Assembly (NCBI GenBank): GCA_030834415.1
Contig: JAURFH010000015.1
Span: forward strand, 1-36,541
Source of the DNA: Verrucomicrobiota bacterium
Lineage (GTDB): Bacteria > Verrucomicrobiota > Verrucomicrobiia > Limisphaerales > JAEYXS01
DNA: 36,541 bases
Reading direction: 5' to 3'
Positions 14,602-22,935 of this stretch are shown one piece after another. The position numbers and the translations under genes are program-made. Below the pieces are notes generated by a model. It was given only the letters and a program-made list of their open reading frames with translations. It made no database searches and had not been told where the DNA came from. Numbering within the stretch: position 1 is the stretch's first letter; the number at the start of each line of letters is the position of its first letter.

Positions 14602-15639
14602 TCACCACTCGATGACGGCTGCACCCCAGGTGAGCCCGGCACCGAAGGCCAGCAACAGGACGAGGTCGCCTCGTTGGATGCGGCCTTCTGAGACGGCTTC
14701 ATCCAAGGCGATGGCAACAGAGGCAGCGGAGGTGTTGCCGTATTTGTGGAGATTCACGAACAGTTGTTCTGGCGTGGCCCCCAAACGATCACCCACGGCA
14801 TCGATGATGCGCTGATTGGCCTGATGAGGGATGATGCACTTGATCTGGGAGATATCGAGCTCGCAACGCTTCAAGGCTTCTTGAGAGGCCGTGTACATGG
14901 CGTTCACGGCATTCTTGAAGGTCTCCTTGCCGTCCATGCGGAGGTAGTGCAGTCGGGCATCCAACGACTTTTGTGTGGCCGGATTGCGGCTGCCGCCACC
15001 GGGCATGGACAGGAGCATGGCCTTGTTACCATCGGCACCCATGCAAGCGGTAAGGAGGCCATGGGAATTGGGGCGGTTCTGCAGGATGACGGCCCCGGCA
15101 CCATCGCCGAAGAGCACGCACGTGTTGCGGTCTGACCAATCGATGATGGAGGAAAGTTTTTCGGCACCGATGACCAGCACGGTATTGTAAGTGCGGGACA
15201 TGATGAACTGCTGGCCGACCTCCAAGGCGTAGATAAATCCGGAGCAGGCGGCTTCCAGATCAAAGGCGGCGGCCTTCTTGGCGCCGAGTTTGCTTTGCAC
15301 CAGGCAGGCCGTGGCGGGGAAGGGCATGTCCGGCGTGATGGTGGCGACGATGATGAGATCAATCTCCTCCGCTGTGACACCCGCGCGCTCCATGGCACGA
15401 AGGGCGGCCTTGGTGGCGATATCGGAGGTGAATTCTTCAGCGGCGGCGACGCGCCGTTCCTTGATGCCGGTACGGGTGGTGATCCATTCGTCCGTGGTCT
15501 CGACCAGTTTCTCCAAGTCGGCATTAGTGACGACCTTTTCGGGCACGTAGGCACCGACGGCGCTGATGGAGCAGGTGCGACCTTTGAAATCGTGTGCGGC
15601 GCGAGGGTTCTTCAACTTGCGGGCAGGGGTGTTACTCAT
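14602..15639 (-). CDS. fabH: 3-oxoacyl-ACP synthase III (KAS III)
   Basis: A 345-residue thiolase-fold enzyme that condenses acetyl-CoA with malonyl-ACP to start fatty acid synthesis. The catalytic triad is visible: Cys132 in EAACSGFIYAL, His272 in IPHQANQRI and Asn302 in YGNTSAASVA. The TDEWITTRTGIKERR segment near residue 50 and the C-terminal LLLAFGAGLTWGAAVIEW are typical. An N-terminal extension of about 20 residues precedes the usual start. Its ATG overlaps the plsX stop as ATGA, and the order rpmF-plsX-fabH is the classical lipid synthesis operon. Confidence 0.97.
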   Translation of the reverse strand: MSNTPARKLKNPRAAHDFKGRTCSISAVGAYVPEKVVTNADLEKLVETTDEWITTRTGIKERRVAAAEEFTSDIATKAALRAMERAGVTAEEIDLIIVATITPDMPFPATACLVQSKLGAKKAAAFDLEAACSGFIYALEVGQQFIMSRTYNTVLVIGAEKLSSIIDWSDRNTCVLFGDGAGAVILQNRPNSHGLLTACMGADGNKAMLLSMPGGGSRNPATQKSLDARLHYLRMDGKETFKNAVNAMYTASQEALKRCELDISQIKCIIPHQANQRIIDAVGDRLGATPEQLFVNLHKYGNTSAASVAIALDEAVSEGRIQRGDLVLLLAFGAGLTWGAAVIEW

Positions 15640-16667
15640 TTGGCAGGTAAAGCAGTTACGGTGGCGAGCTTGGCGTTCGCCTGGTTGATCTCTTGGATGA
15701 TCAACTCGTTGAGATGGTGTTTCACGGCCTCGCCGGCAACACGGATGGCGTTCATGACCGCTCTTTCCCGGGCGCCGCCGTGGGCTTTGATCACGTTGCC
15801 GTTCAGGCCTAAGAGGACGGCACCACCATAGACTTCCGGGTCGAGCCGGCTCTTGATGTTACGAAACGCGCCTTTGGCGATCAGGGCACCCATCTTGTAT
15901 ATCGGAGTTGCGGTAAGCTCGGATTTTAGCAGGCTCATCATGGCATAGCCAAGCCCTTCCGAAGTCTTAAGGACGATATTCCCGGTGAAACCGTCGGTGA
16001 CCACGACATCCACCGCATCATCAAAGAGATCGTAGCCCTCAACATACCCGATGTAATTGAAGTCGAGGTGGGAGCAAAGGCGATGCGCTTCGCGGGTCAG
16101 TTCGGTGCCCTTGGTCTCCTCCGAGCCGTTGCTGAGGATGCCGATGCGTGGCTTGGCTTTGCCGAGCAGTTCACGGGCGTAGATATTGCCCATGATGGCG
16201 AACTGCAACAGATGGGAGGGTTCGCAAGCCGGATTGGCCCCAGCATCGATCAGCACGAAATCCCCTTTGCGCGAGGGCATGCGCGCGGCGAGGACCGGCC
16301 GTTCGACATTTTCCAATCGGCGCAGCTTCATCGAGCCGGCCACCAGAGCGCCGGTATTGCCGGTGGAGATGACGGCATCTGCCTTGCCATCCTGGACGAG
16401 CCCGATGGCCCGGACCATGGAGGAATCCTTTTTTTTGCGGATGGCTTCCAGCGGTTTGTCCTCCATGGTGAGGACTTCGCTGGCGTGCTGGATACGCAGT
16501 CGCTTATCAAGCAAAGCAAGGCGATCGACGCCGACTTTTATTTCGGCCTCGTCGCCTACGACAATGAGTTCGTGAATGTGGGGGTAGGCTTCGAGCGCCA
16601 GCTTGACACCGGCAAGGATGACCTCGCTGCCGTTATCTGCCCCCATCACATCCACCGCGATGCGCAT
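15636..16667 (-). CDS. plsX: Phosphate acyltransferase PlsX
   Basis: A 343-residue peripheral membrane enzyme that converts acyl-ACP to acyl-phosphate, the donor for PlsY in phospholipid synthesis. It begins MRIAVDVMGADNGSEV and contains the conserved ADAVISTGNTGALVAG and DGFTGNIVLKTSEG. The open frame continues nine codons to a GTG at 16694, but the ATG at 16667 gives the family N-terminus. It lies 53 bases after rpmF and overlaps fabH by 4 bases. Confidence 0.96.
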   Translation of the reverse strand: MRIAVDVMGADNGSEVILAGVKLALEAYPHIHELIVVGDEAEIKVGVDRLALLDKRLRIQHASEVLTMEDKPLEAIRKKKDSSMVRAIGLVQDGKADAVISTGNTGALVAGSMKLRRLENVERPVLAARMPSRKGDFVLIDAGANPACEPSHLLQFAIMGNIYARELLGKAKPRIGILSNGSEETKGTELTREAHRLCSHLDFNYIGYVEGYDLFDDAVDVVVTDGFTGNIVLKTSEGLGYAMMSLLKSELTATPIYKMGALIAKGAFRNIKSRLDPEVYGGAVLLGLNGNVIKAHGGARERAVMNAIRVAGEAVKHHLNELIIQEINQANAKLATVTALPAK

Positions 16668-16720
16668 AGATGGAAAGAGCGCGGTAGGTGACACACCAGC
16701 CGCGCCCAGCTTGGAAAAGC

Positions 16721-16909
16721 TTAGCCTAAGGCTTCCACCGTCAGGACCTGACGGCCCTTATAGGTGCCGCAGCTCGGGCAGACCCGGTGAGGGACCGCCG
16801 GTGCGCCGCACTGCGAGCAGGTGGAAAGCTGTGGCAGCTTCAAAACACTGTTGTAAGCCCGGCGCATGCGCTGACGGCTCTTCGATGGCTTACGTTTTGG
16901 TACGCCCAT
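16721..16909 (-). CDS. rpmF: Ribosomal protein bL32
   Basis: A 62-residue basic protein of the large ribosomal subunit. It begins MGVPKRKPSKSRQRMRRAYN and has the zinc-binding pairs CSQCG (Cys31, Cys34) and CPSCG (Cys44, Cys47) of the zinc-containing form of bL32. It sits 10 bases after the yceD gene and upstream of plsX, the common bacterial arrangement linking translation and lipid synthesis. Confidence 0.97.
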   Translation of the reverse strand: MGVPKRKPSKSRQRMRRAYNSVLKLPQLSTCSQCGAPAVPHRVCPSCGTYKGRQVLTVEALG

Positions 16910-16919
16910 AAAATTATCC

Positions 16920-17408
16920 TTAATCCAGTTTCAGTTTATCCAAAGCCGCCCACGGCGACGGAGCATCCTCCGTTGCTTCAACCGATGAATCAGAGGACGA
17001 CATTGAGGCTGGTTTTTTCCAGCCTTTGCAGTCGTCTCCGCACACCGGACGTTGCGGCAATTCGAGCAGCATATGTTCCCGGATATACGGAGTCAAGTCC
17101 ACGCAATCGTTGTCTACGGGCACCGCGTCCTCGCCACTCAGGGGCAGATGACAGGCCCAAGCCTCTTCCCGGATCGGGAAATCAAACGGCTTGAGGCAAC
17201 GGGAGCATTCGCATTTCAGGGTCAATTCAAAGCTGCCCTGCGCCAACAAGGCATTGTCCATCAGGGAGATTTCCAAATCATACTTTAACGGTAACGGTGT
17301 TTTGATGAGCTCATCTAAGCCAGCAATGCCCAGTTCTTCACCTGTCAATTCGCCAGTCTCCTGCCGGGAGTCTTCCTCCAAGTGACGCAGATTTACGAGT
17401 AACGCCAT
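16920..17408 (-). CDS. yceD: YceD/DUF177 family protein (23S rRNA accumulation factor)
   Basis: A 162-residue protein with the DUF177 pattern: an N-terminal beta region, then CECSRCLKPFDFPI (Cys66, Cys68, Cys71), an acidic stretch, VDLTPYIREHMLLELP and PVCGDDCKGW (Cys123, Cys127). The cysteines probably bind zinc. The E. coli homologue is needed for normal 23S rRNA accumulation, and the gene is characteristically found before rpmF, as here. A TTG at 17426 overlapping the coaD stop would add six residues; I chose the ATG at 17408. The Ser-rich tail is variable. Confidence 0.9.
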   Translation of the reverse strand: MALLVNLRHLEEDSRQETGELTGEELGIAGLDELIKTPLPLKYDLEISLMDNALLAQGSFELTLKCECSRCLKPFDFPIREEAWACHLPLSGEDAVPVDNDCVDLTPYIREHMLLELPQRPVCGDDCKGWKKPASMSSSDSSVEATEDAPSPWAALDKLKLD

Positions 17409-17422
17409 GGCCTCAATGTCCG

Positions 17423-17911
17423 TCAATCCGCCGGATTTGCAAGCTTCTCCAGCAGCGCTTTTTTGACGCCGACCGGCACAAAGGTGGTGATATCGCCGCC
17501 GAGCCGCGCAATTTCTTTGATGATGCGGGAACTGAGGAAAGTGTAGGTGTCCTTGGGCATCATGAAGATGGTTTCTACGCGCTCATTCAAGTTTCGGTTC
17601 ATGAGCGCGAGTTGGAATTCGAACTCAAAATCCGACACAGCGCGCAGTCCGCGGATGATCGCATCCGCACGTTGGTCATCCACATAGTTCACCAAGAGTC
17701 CGCTGAAGCCATCGACCTCGACGTTGGGCAGATCGCGTGTCGCCTCGGCCACCATGTTGCGACGCTCCTGCATGGTGAAGTAGGGGGATTTGCCTTCGTT
17801 CTGCGCCACGGCCACGATGACGCGGTCAAACAATTTGGACGCCCGCTGGACGACATCCAGATGACCGTTCGTGAAGGGGTCGAAACTGCCTGGATAAACC
17901 ACGGTGCGCAT
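17423..17911 (-). CDS. coaD: Phosphopantetheine adenylyltransferase
   Basis: A 162-residue nucleotidyltransferase that joins 4'-phosphopantetheine and ATP to form dephospho-CoA. The N-terminal VVYPGSFDPFTNGHLDVV holds the TNGH nucleotide-binding motif (14-17), and TYTFLSSRIIKEIARLGG holds the second signature SSRIIKE. Length and start are standard. It is placed upstream of the yceD-rpmF-plsX-fabH cluster, so CoA supply and fatty acid initiation are encoded together. Confidence 0.97.
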   Translation of the reverse strand: MRTVVYPGSFDPFTNGHLDVVQRASKLFDRVIVAVAQNEGKSPYFTMQERRNMVAEATRDLPNVEVDGFSGLLVNYVDDQRADAIIRGLRAVSDFEFEFQLALMNRNLNERVETIFMMPKDTYTFLSSRIIKEIARLGGDITTFVPVGVKKALLEKLANPAD

Positions 17912-17960
17912 AGGGATAACGTAATGAGGCGCGGGAATCTCGGGAAGAAATTTTAACGGC

Positions 17961-20156
17961 CTATGTTTTCAAGGGCGTTTTCAGCTCGGTCGAACTCTTC
18001 GCCATCATCGCCGTTTGATCGGCCTCTTTCTCGCTTTCACGCCACGGAACCTCATAGATGGGTACCGGATCTTTGATGCCTTTGACCATCACGGGGGGCA
18101 GGCTGGAGCATTTGGCGGCCAGATCGGGGACAAATTTTTGCAACTCTTTATAAGTGGACTCACCGATGATGATGCGACCACGGCCCGAGACACCTTCCAA
18201 ACGGCTGGCCAGGTTCACTTCGCGTCCGAACACGGTGTAGTTCAAGATATGCTGCTCCGAACCCATCAGCCCGACGATGCAGATACCAGTATTGATGCCG
18301 GTGCCGAGTGAGAGCAAGGGCAGCATGTTCAGCGGATACTTGCCTTCCTCAGCGCGCTTGATGTTTTCTTCTTCGCGTCGTTTGTTTTCCGCGGCGCGTT
18401 CCACATTCAGCTTATGCATGGCGCGCTGGGCATCGATGGCTGCCTGCACGCAGGAGACGGCGTGTCGCTCATTAGGCGTCGGTGAACCCCAGAAGGCCAT
18501 CACGCAATCTCCCATGTATTTATCCAGCGTGCCGTTATGCAGTTTGATCTGGTCGGCGATGGTGGCGAGATAGAGATTCACCGTGGCCAGCGTCTCTTGC
18601 GCCGTGCGGTCGAAGTGTTCCTCAGCTTCCTCGCCAGTCAGTTTGTGTTCCTGCACGAATTTTTCTGCATTCGCCTGGTTCACATCCGTCATCTGGGTGA
18701 AACCGCGGACGTCGGAGAAGAAGACGGTGATGTTACGGCGGCTGCCGGAGAGGTTCAGTTGCTCGGCGGTGAGCAGTTCGTTCACCACGTTCGGAGAAAC
18801 GAGTTTGGAGAAGACCGCTTTCACCCGCTTCTTCTCACTCTCCACGAAGACGACCAGATACGTCACCAAGGCGACGTGCGTCAGGAAATTACCACCGATC
18901 ACCGGCATGGTGATGGGGAGCCAGTAACGGTTGCCGATGTAGAGACCCAGTGCCGCCATGATGTAGAAGGCGGAAACCCCCAATACCATGATAGAGGGCC
19001 ATGGTGGCGGAAGGCGCAAGGTGAACCAGGTGCTCAGGATGCCCAGCAGGATGATCATGAGCAGCTCGATGCCGACACCGCTGCGCTGGACGAACTGGTT
19101 GTTGATGATGGAATTGGCCACGTTCCAGTGTTTGCTCACCAGATACGTTTCCTTCTCCAAGGCGGTGGCACCGACATCCGAAATGTTATTGCCGGCACCG
19201 ATGGAGCCGATGATGACCAGCTTGTCCTTAAAGGGCGAATCGCTCTCCATGTTCTTCAAGCCCTCCGCCCGGATCTGTTTCATGTAGTCCCGGTAATCTT
19301 CCGGAGTGCCGTTTTGGCGGATGTAATCCAAGTTCAGGATGAGTCCATAGGTCAATTGGGTCAGATGCTCCGTATCGTTCCACGGGATGCTCCAGTTCAC
19401 GTAGAAGTAACCGTCAGAATCCAACGGGATGATGCGTTTCACGCCGTTGTCCCCCTGTAAGATGATGCGGTCGTCCTGCACGATGCTTCGGGTCAGGTCC
19501 AGGCCCAGTTCTTTGGCGGCCAGCACGATGCCCATGTGCCAGAGGCGGCCACCTTCCGGGGTGTCCTTGTAGGCCTTGGCCCGGCGCAAGACGCCGTCAG
19601 AATCGTTATCACTTGTGGCATGGCTTATGGCCATGGCGTTGGTGAGGAACATCTCGTGAGGCAGGATGGGCTGCCAGCTGTTCGTATAGGTCTCACCGAA
19701 GGTGGCCAAGATGACGCGTCCGGATGACTTGATCTCTTGCGCAAAAAACTCATCCGAACTGAGCTTCTTGCCATCAGGCAGCTCCACGCTTGTATCATCG
19801 TTGGGCGGCCGTATTTCGGAGAATAGGATGTCAAAGGCAACCGCCTTGGCGCCTTGGGCGGTGAGTTCGCGGACTGCCTTGCCGTAGAGCTGGCGCGGCC
19901 ATGGCCAGTCATAGCCTAGAGCTTCGTTTACATCGATCAGGCTCTGATCATCGATAAATACGGCGGCAAGATTGGTCGCGGTAGTAGAAGGATAATTCGC
20001 GGCTTTTTGGACCCGCCAGTCATAGGTCCACCACTCCAAGCGCTCGAACAGTTGCAAGGCCGGTACCTCACGCTGGAATAGACGGAGCCCGCAAACGACG
20101 AAAATGACGCTGGCCGCGATGATTAGCGGCAAGTGTTTCTGGATACGGGCGTTCAC
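17961..20156 (-). CDS. CHASE2-domain class III adenylate/guanylate cyclase
   Basis: A 731-residue membrane protein. A short N-terminal helix is followed by a periplasmic CHASE2 domain (about 40-330, with AVFIDDQSLIDVNEALG and AVAFDILFSE), three membrane helices (about 360-440) and a cytoplasmic class III cyclase domain. The metal-binding aspartates are in VFFSDVRGFTQM and LDKYMGDCVMAFWG, and the transition-state residues are in EVNLASRLEG. The Lys in LDKYMGD favours ATP as substrate. The catalytic domain has two charged insertions. The start is uncertain: GTG at 20156 is preferred over TTG at 20174, which lies in a terminator T-tract. The FecR protein gene lies upstream, a common pairing. Confidence 0.92.
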   Translation of the reverse strand: MNARIQKHLPLIIAASVIFVVCGLRLFQREVPALQLFERLEWWTYDWRVQKAANYPSTTATNLAAVFIDDQSLIDVNEALGYDWPWPRQLYGKAVRELTAQGAKAVAFDILFSEIRPPNDDTSVELPDGKKLSSDEFFAQEIKSSGRVILATFGETYTNSWQPILPHEMFLTNAMAISHATSDNDSDGVLRRAKAYKDTPEGGRLWHMGIVLAAKELGLDLTRSIVQDDRIILQGDNGVKRIIPLDSDGYFYVNWSIPWNDTEHLTQLTYGLILNLDYIRQNGTPEDYRDYMKQIRAEGLKNMESDSPFKDKLVIIGSIGAGNNISDVGATALEKETYLVSKHWNVANSIINNQFVQRSGVGIELLMIILLGILSTWFTLRLPPPWPSIMVLGVSAFYIMAALGLYIGNRYWLPITMPVIGGNFLTHVALVTYLVVFVESEKKRVKAVFSKLVSPNVVNELLTAEQLNLSGSRRNITVFFSDVRGFTQMTDVNQANAEKFVQEHKLTGEEAEEHFDRTAQETLATVNLYLATIADQIKLHNGTLDKYMGDCVMAFWGSPTPNERHAVSCVQAAIDAQRAMHKLNVERAAENKRREEENIKRAEEGKYPLNMLPLLSLGTGINTGICIVGLMGSEQHILNYTVFGREVNLASRLEGVSGRGRIIIGESTYKELQKFVPDLAAKCSSLPPVMVKGIKDPVPIYEVPWRESEKEADQTAMMAKSSTELKTPLKT

Positions 20157-20170
20157 TGGTGTGTAGGTAA

Positions 20171-20206
20171 ACAAAAACCCCAGAGCAACTCAAGGTCACT
20201 CTGGGG
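20171..20206 (-). terminator. Intrinsic terminator between the FecR and cyclase genes
   Basis: On the minus strand CCCCAGAG (20206-20199) pairs with CTCTGGGG (20185-20178) across a 13-base loop and is followed by TTTTTG. It ends the FecR transcript about 45 bases after its stop. The T-tract runs into the possible TTG start of the cyclase gene. Confidence 0.88.
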
Positions 20207-20252
20207 TCAGGATAAGATGGCTATCGGATTATTCTGGGGTGTTATTGGAAGA

Positions 20253-21008
20253 CTACGTCTCAGTCTCCGTTTCTGTTTCCTCCCCACCACGACCCACATT
20301 GGGGCTCACGATCACTTGCACATCACGGCCACGGGCACCAGGGCCACGCACGCGGCCACCGGGATTCAGACGCTCGGCAATCTGGCCAAGTATTTGAGCA
20401 ATCTCCGGAGAAACGGTCACGATGATCGGAGGACCACCTGGGCGAGCCGGCGGCAAAGCGACTTGATTCGCACCCAAGGTGATGGGCGCGGAGGGAATGC
20501 CGTTGACGACGAAATTCACTACCACCGTGCCGCCCATGCAGACGACGCCTTGGCCGGGGAAGATGGCATACTCAGTACCGCGGATACCGGCGACGCCTTG
20601 CGCGTGCTTCACTTCATACTGGGAAGCTTTGGAAAGCTTCTTCACTTCGCCCACCAGACCGCCTTTTTGCAGGTCAAGCCGGGTCGTCGCCTTGATTTCT
20701 TTATCGCCAGCCACTTTTTCAAGCGTCAGCTCTTTGAACATCACTGTGCTCTCGGCAGCTACGCGGAGCAGCTGGCCGTTGTCACCGAGCCAAACTTCCA
20801 CTGCGGAGTCTGGTCCTGTGCTGATAGTATCGCCCTCGTTAAGAACCTGACCGACCTTAACATTGGCAGAACCAGCCACCTTTTTCACCTCGGCTGTACC
20901 TTTGGTGACGTTGTTGCCGGGCGTCGCAGCTTGCAGGCTTGTGGTGGTCACCATGGCGACCATCGCCAGCAAACTGGCCGAAATTTTCAGGAACGAGATT
21001 GGTTTCAT
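20253..21008 (-). CDS. Secreted FecR-domain protein
   Basis: A 251-residue exported protein with a signal peptide (about residues 1-27, ending SLQA). The FecR domain follows: GTAEVKKVAGSANVKVGQVL, DTISTGPDSAVEVWLGDNG and VAGIRGTEYAI. The tail is Gly/Pro/Arg-rich and ends in alternating Glu-Thr (EETETETET). No sigma factor or membrane anchor accompanies it, so it is not a TonB-type FecR regulator. FecR proteins of this kind are often found beside CHASE2 cyclases and may act as their periplasmic partner. A GTG five codons upstream is possible, but the ATG at 21008 begins the signal peptide. Confidence 0.88.
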   Translation of the reverse strand: MKPISFLKISASLLAMVAMVTTTSLQAATPGNNVTKGTAEVKKVAGSANVKVGQVLNEGDTISTGPDSAVEVWLGDNGQLLRVAAESTVMFKELTLEKVAGDKEIKATTRLDLQKGGLVGEVKKLSKASQYEVKHAQGVAGIRGTEYAIFPGQGVVCMGGTVVVNFVVNGIPSAPITLGANQVALPPARPGGPPIIVTVSPEIAQILGQIAERLNPGGRVRGPGARGRDVQVIVSPNVGRGGEETETETET

Positions 21009-21257
21009 ATTGAGACTCCGCACAATGTAACGACAAGTCGCCTCGTCTATTTGACTAACATAACTAACCCTTCACCCGCTGCAGGTCAATCGCATATTAT
21101 CGGTACCTTTGTTACATTTCCGTAACCGGGCCGCAGGCTTTCCTTCGCCTTTGAACAGCACATTCCAAGCCATTTGCTTTTTTGCCAAACCTCACCGGAT
21201 TTTGCTCCCTTTTCCCAGAGAGGCATGGCATTATCCACAGACTGGGTCTGAAAAATA

Positions 21258-22322
21258 ATGAATTCACCCACCCACCAGCCCTTGCGGAAGACCGCCTCCC
21301 GACATGGCGGACGCCTCCTGATTGTCGATGACAACCAGTTGAACCGCTCCCGGCTGGCTCAGCGTCTCAAGGATAACGGCTATGAGGTCGAGACCATCGA
21401 TGATGGTTTCAAGTCGTTGGAACTCGTTCGTAAAGAACACTTTGACCTCATTTTGCTAGATACCATGATGCCTGGTATGCCGGGGGAGGAAGTTCTCCGG
21501 GAGCTCAAAGATGATCCTGCTACCCGTGATATCCCTGTCATCATGATTTCCGGTCTGGATGAGGCCGAGTCCGTGGCTACCTGCATCGAGCTCGGTGCGG
21601 CGGACATCCTCTCCAGCCCGTTTGACCCGGTCCTGCTCCGGGCCCGGATCGATGCCTGCCTTGAGAATCGCCGCCTGCGGGAGCAGGAAGCCAGGCACCT
21701 GCAGCAGCTCCAGGCGGAGATGGAGCATACGGACCGGTTGGTAAATGTGGTCATCCCCATCGGCCTCGCGCTCATGCGGGAGCCGGATTACGACAAGCTG
21801 CTGGAAAAAATCCTCATCGAGGCCAAATCCATCTGCCGCGCGGATGGCGGCACATTGTATCTGCGCTTTGCGGACAAATTCCTGAATTTCGTCCTGGTCC
21901 GGAATGATTCGCTGAAGATCAACCTCGGCGGCAGCACGGGCAATCCCATCAAGTTCCCGCCGCTGAACCTGTATGATCCGGAGACCGGCAAGCCCAACCA
22001 CCAGCAGGTGGCGTGTCATGTGGCCCTCTCGGGCAAGTCCGTGAACATCGCGGATGCCTACCATGTGGAAGGCTTTGATTTTCGCGGCACGCGGGAGTTC
22101 GACCAGCGTACCGGCTATCGTTCGCAGTCCTTCCTGACCGCGCCGCTGCTGAACGAGCAGAACGAGGTGATCGGCGTGCTCCAGCTCATCAACGCGCAGG
22201 ATCTGGAGGGCAAAGTCATTCCTTTCGATCCGATTTTGCAGCAATCCGTGGAATCCCTCTCCCTCCTGGCCGCGGCGGCGGTGGAGAATTATCAGAAATT
22301 GCAGAGCATCCCGGCGACTTAG
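21258..22322 (+). CDS. Response regulator receiver fused to a GAF domain
   Basis: A 354-residue cytoplasmic protein. The receiver domain (about 17-135) has LLIVDDNQLNR, the phospho-acceptor Asp68 in LILLDTMMPGMPG and Ser98 in VIMISG. The conserved Lys of the KPF motif is replaced (ILSSPFDP, Ser120). A helical linker (140-165) leads to a GAF domain (about 175-345, from YDKLLEKILIEAKSICRADGGTLYL, cut here after CRAD for description) ending in GVLQLINAQD and an ENYQ helix. No enzyme output follows, so it probably signals by protein contact. It is divergent from the FecR gene. Confidence 0.92.
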   Translation: MNSPTHQPLRKTASRHGGRLLIVDDNQLNRSRLAQRLKDNGYEVETIDDGFKSLELVRKEHFDLILLDTMMPGMPGEEVLRELKDDPATRDIPVIMISGLDEAESVATCIELGAADILSSPFDPVLLRARIDACLENRRLREQEARHLQQLQAEMEHTDRLVNVVIPIGLALMREPDYDKLLEKILIEAKSICRADGGTLYLRFADKFLNFVLVRNDSLKINLGGSTGNPIKFPPLNLYDPETGKPNHQQVACHVALSGKSVNIADAYHVEGFDFRGTREFDQRTGYRSQSFLTAPLLNEQNEVIGVLQLINAQDLEGKVIPFDPILQQSVESLSLLAAAAVENYQKLQSIPAT

Positions 22323-22393
22323 CGAAGGGTGGAGCTTAACCCCCGAAAACGCAGCAGCGAACGTGAGCAGGTACCCTCTCTTCCCCCTGCCTG

Positions 22394-22819
22394 CTATCCC
22401 TTCCCGAAATCCCCTCGCACTGAGACCGCCAGTCCGAACACTTCCTCCTGCCGGATCACCGGGCGCGGCGCGAAGCCTGCCTTCTCCATATACTCCTGCC
22501 ACTCCACGCCGTGCTCCTCGATGGCTGGCCCGTAGCGCAGATGGGCGGTGAGGTGCGCGGCTTCATGGCACAACGTCTCGAAGAGCAGTTTTTCATTCTC
22601 CGGGAGCAGCAGCACGCCATTCAGGAAAATCTGGCCGCGCTGGATATCACATTTGCCCAGCGCCAGCCCGAGTTGATCTGAAAAAGAGATCTTCGCCTCG
22701 CGCGACAGGCGATACAGCCCCCAGAGACTGCACCACTTCTCCAGCTCGCGGTGGAGTTGCATCAGCGTGTCTTGTGTCGGTGCTTTCAATCCAAGTTTGA
22801 ATGAATTTGCCGGACCCAT
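22394..22819 (-). CDS. SprT-like zinc metalloprotein
   Basis: A 141-residue protein with the metal site CHEAAHL (His85, Glu86, His89) and a third likely ligand in EEHGVEWQEYMEKAGF (His103). This HExxH ... HGxxW arrangement is that of SprT/SprTN-type proteases. The C-terminal zinc ribbon of full-length SprT is absent. Function is unproven; related proteins cleave DNA-protein crosslinks. The frame is open to an ATG at 22918, which would leave only 17 bases to the divergent gene, so I prefer the start at 22819. Confidence 0.8.
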   Translation of the reverse strand: MGPANSFKLGLKAPTQDTLMQLHRELEKWCSLWGLYRLSREAKISFSDQLGLALGKCDIQRGQIFLNGVLLLPENEKLLFETLCHEAAHLTAHLRYGPAIEEHGVEWQEYMEKAGFAPRPVIRQEEVFGLAVSVRGDFGKG

Positions 22820-22935
22820 GGATTCCGCAAAACGCTGGAGATTGCAAGCGGCAGCTTTTTGCGCGCGGCTTCTTGAATCAGCGTCGCCTGCCAATTCGGG
22901 ATTGCACCGCGTGTCCATTCAGCTATCACGGGGCC

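Noticed and set aside
18537-19460. 307-codon open frame on the plus strand
   Set aside because: Antisense of the CHASE2 cyclase catalytic and membrane regions; no domain signal.
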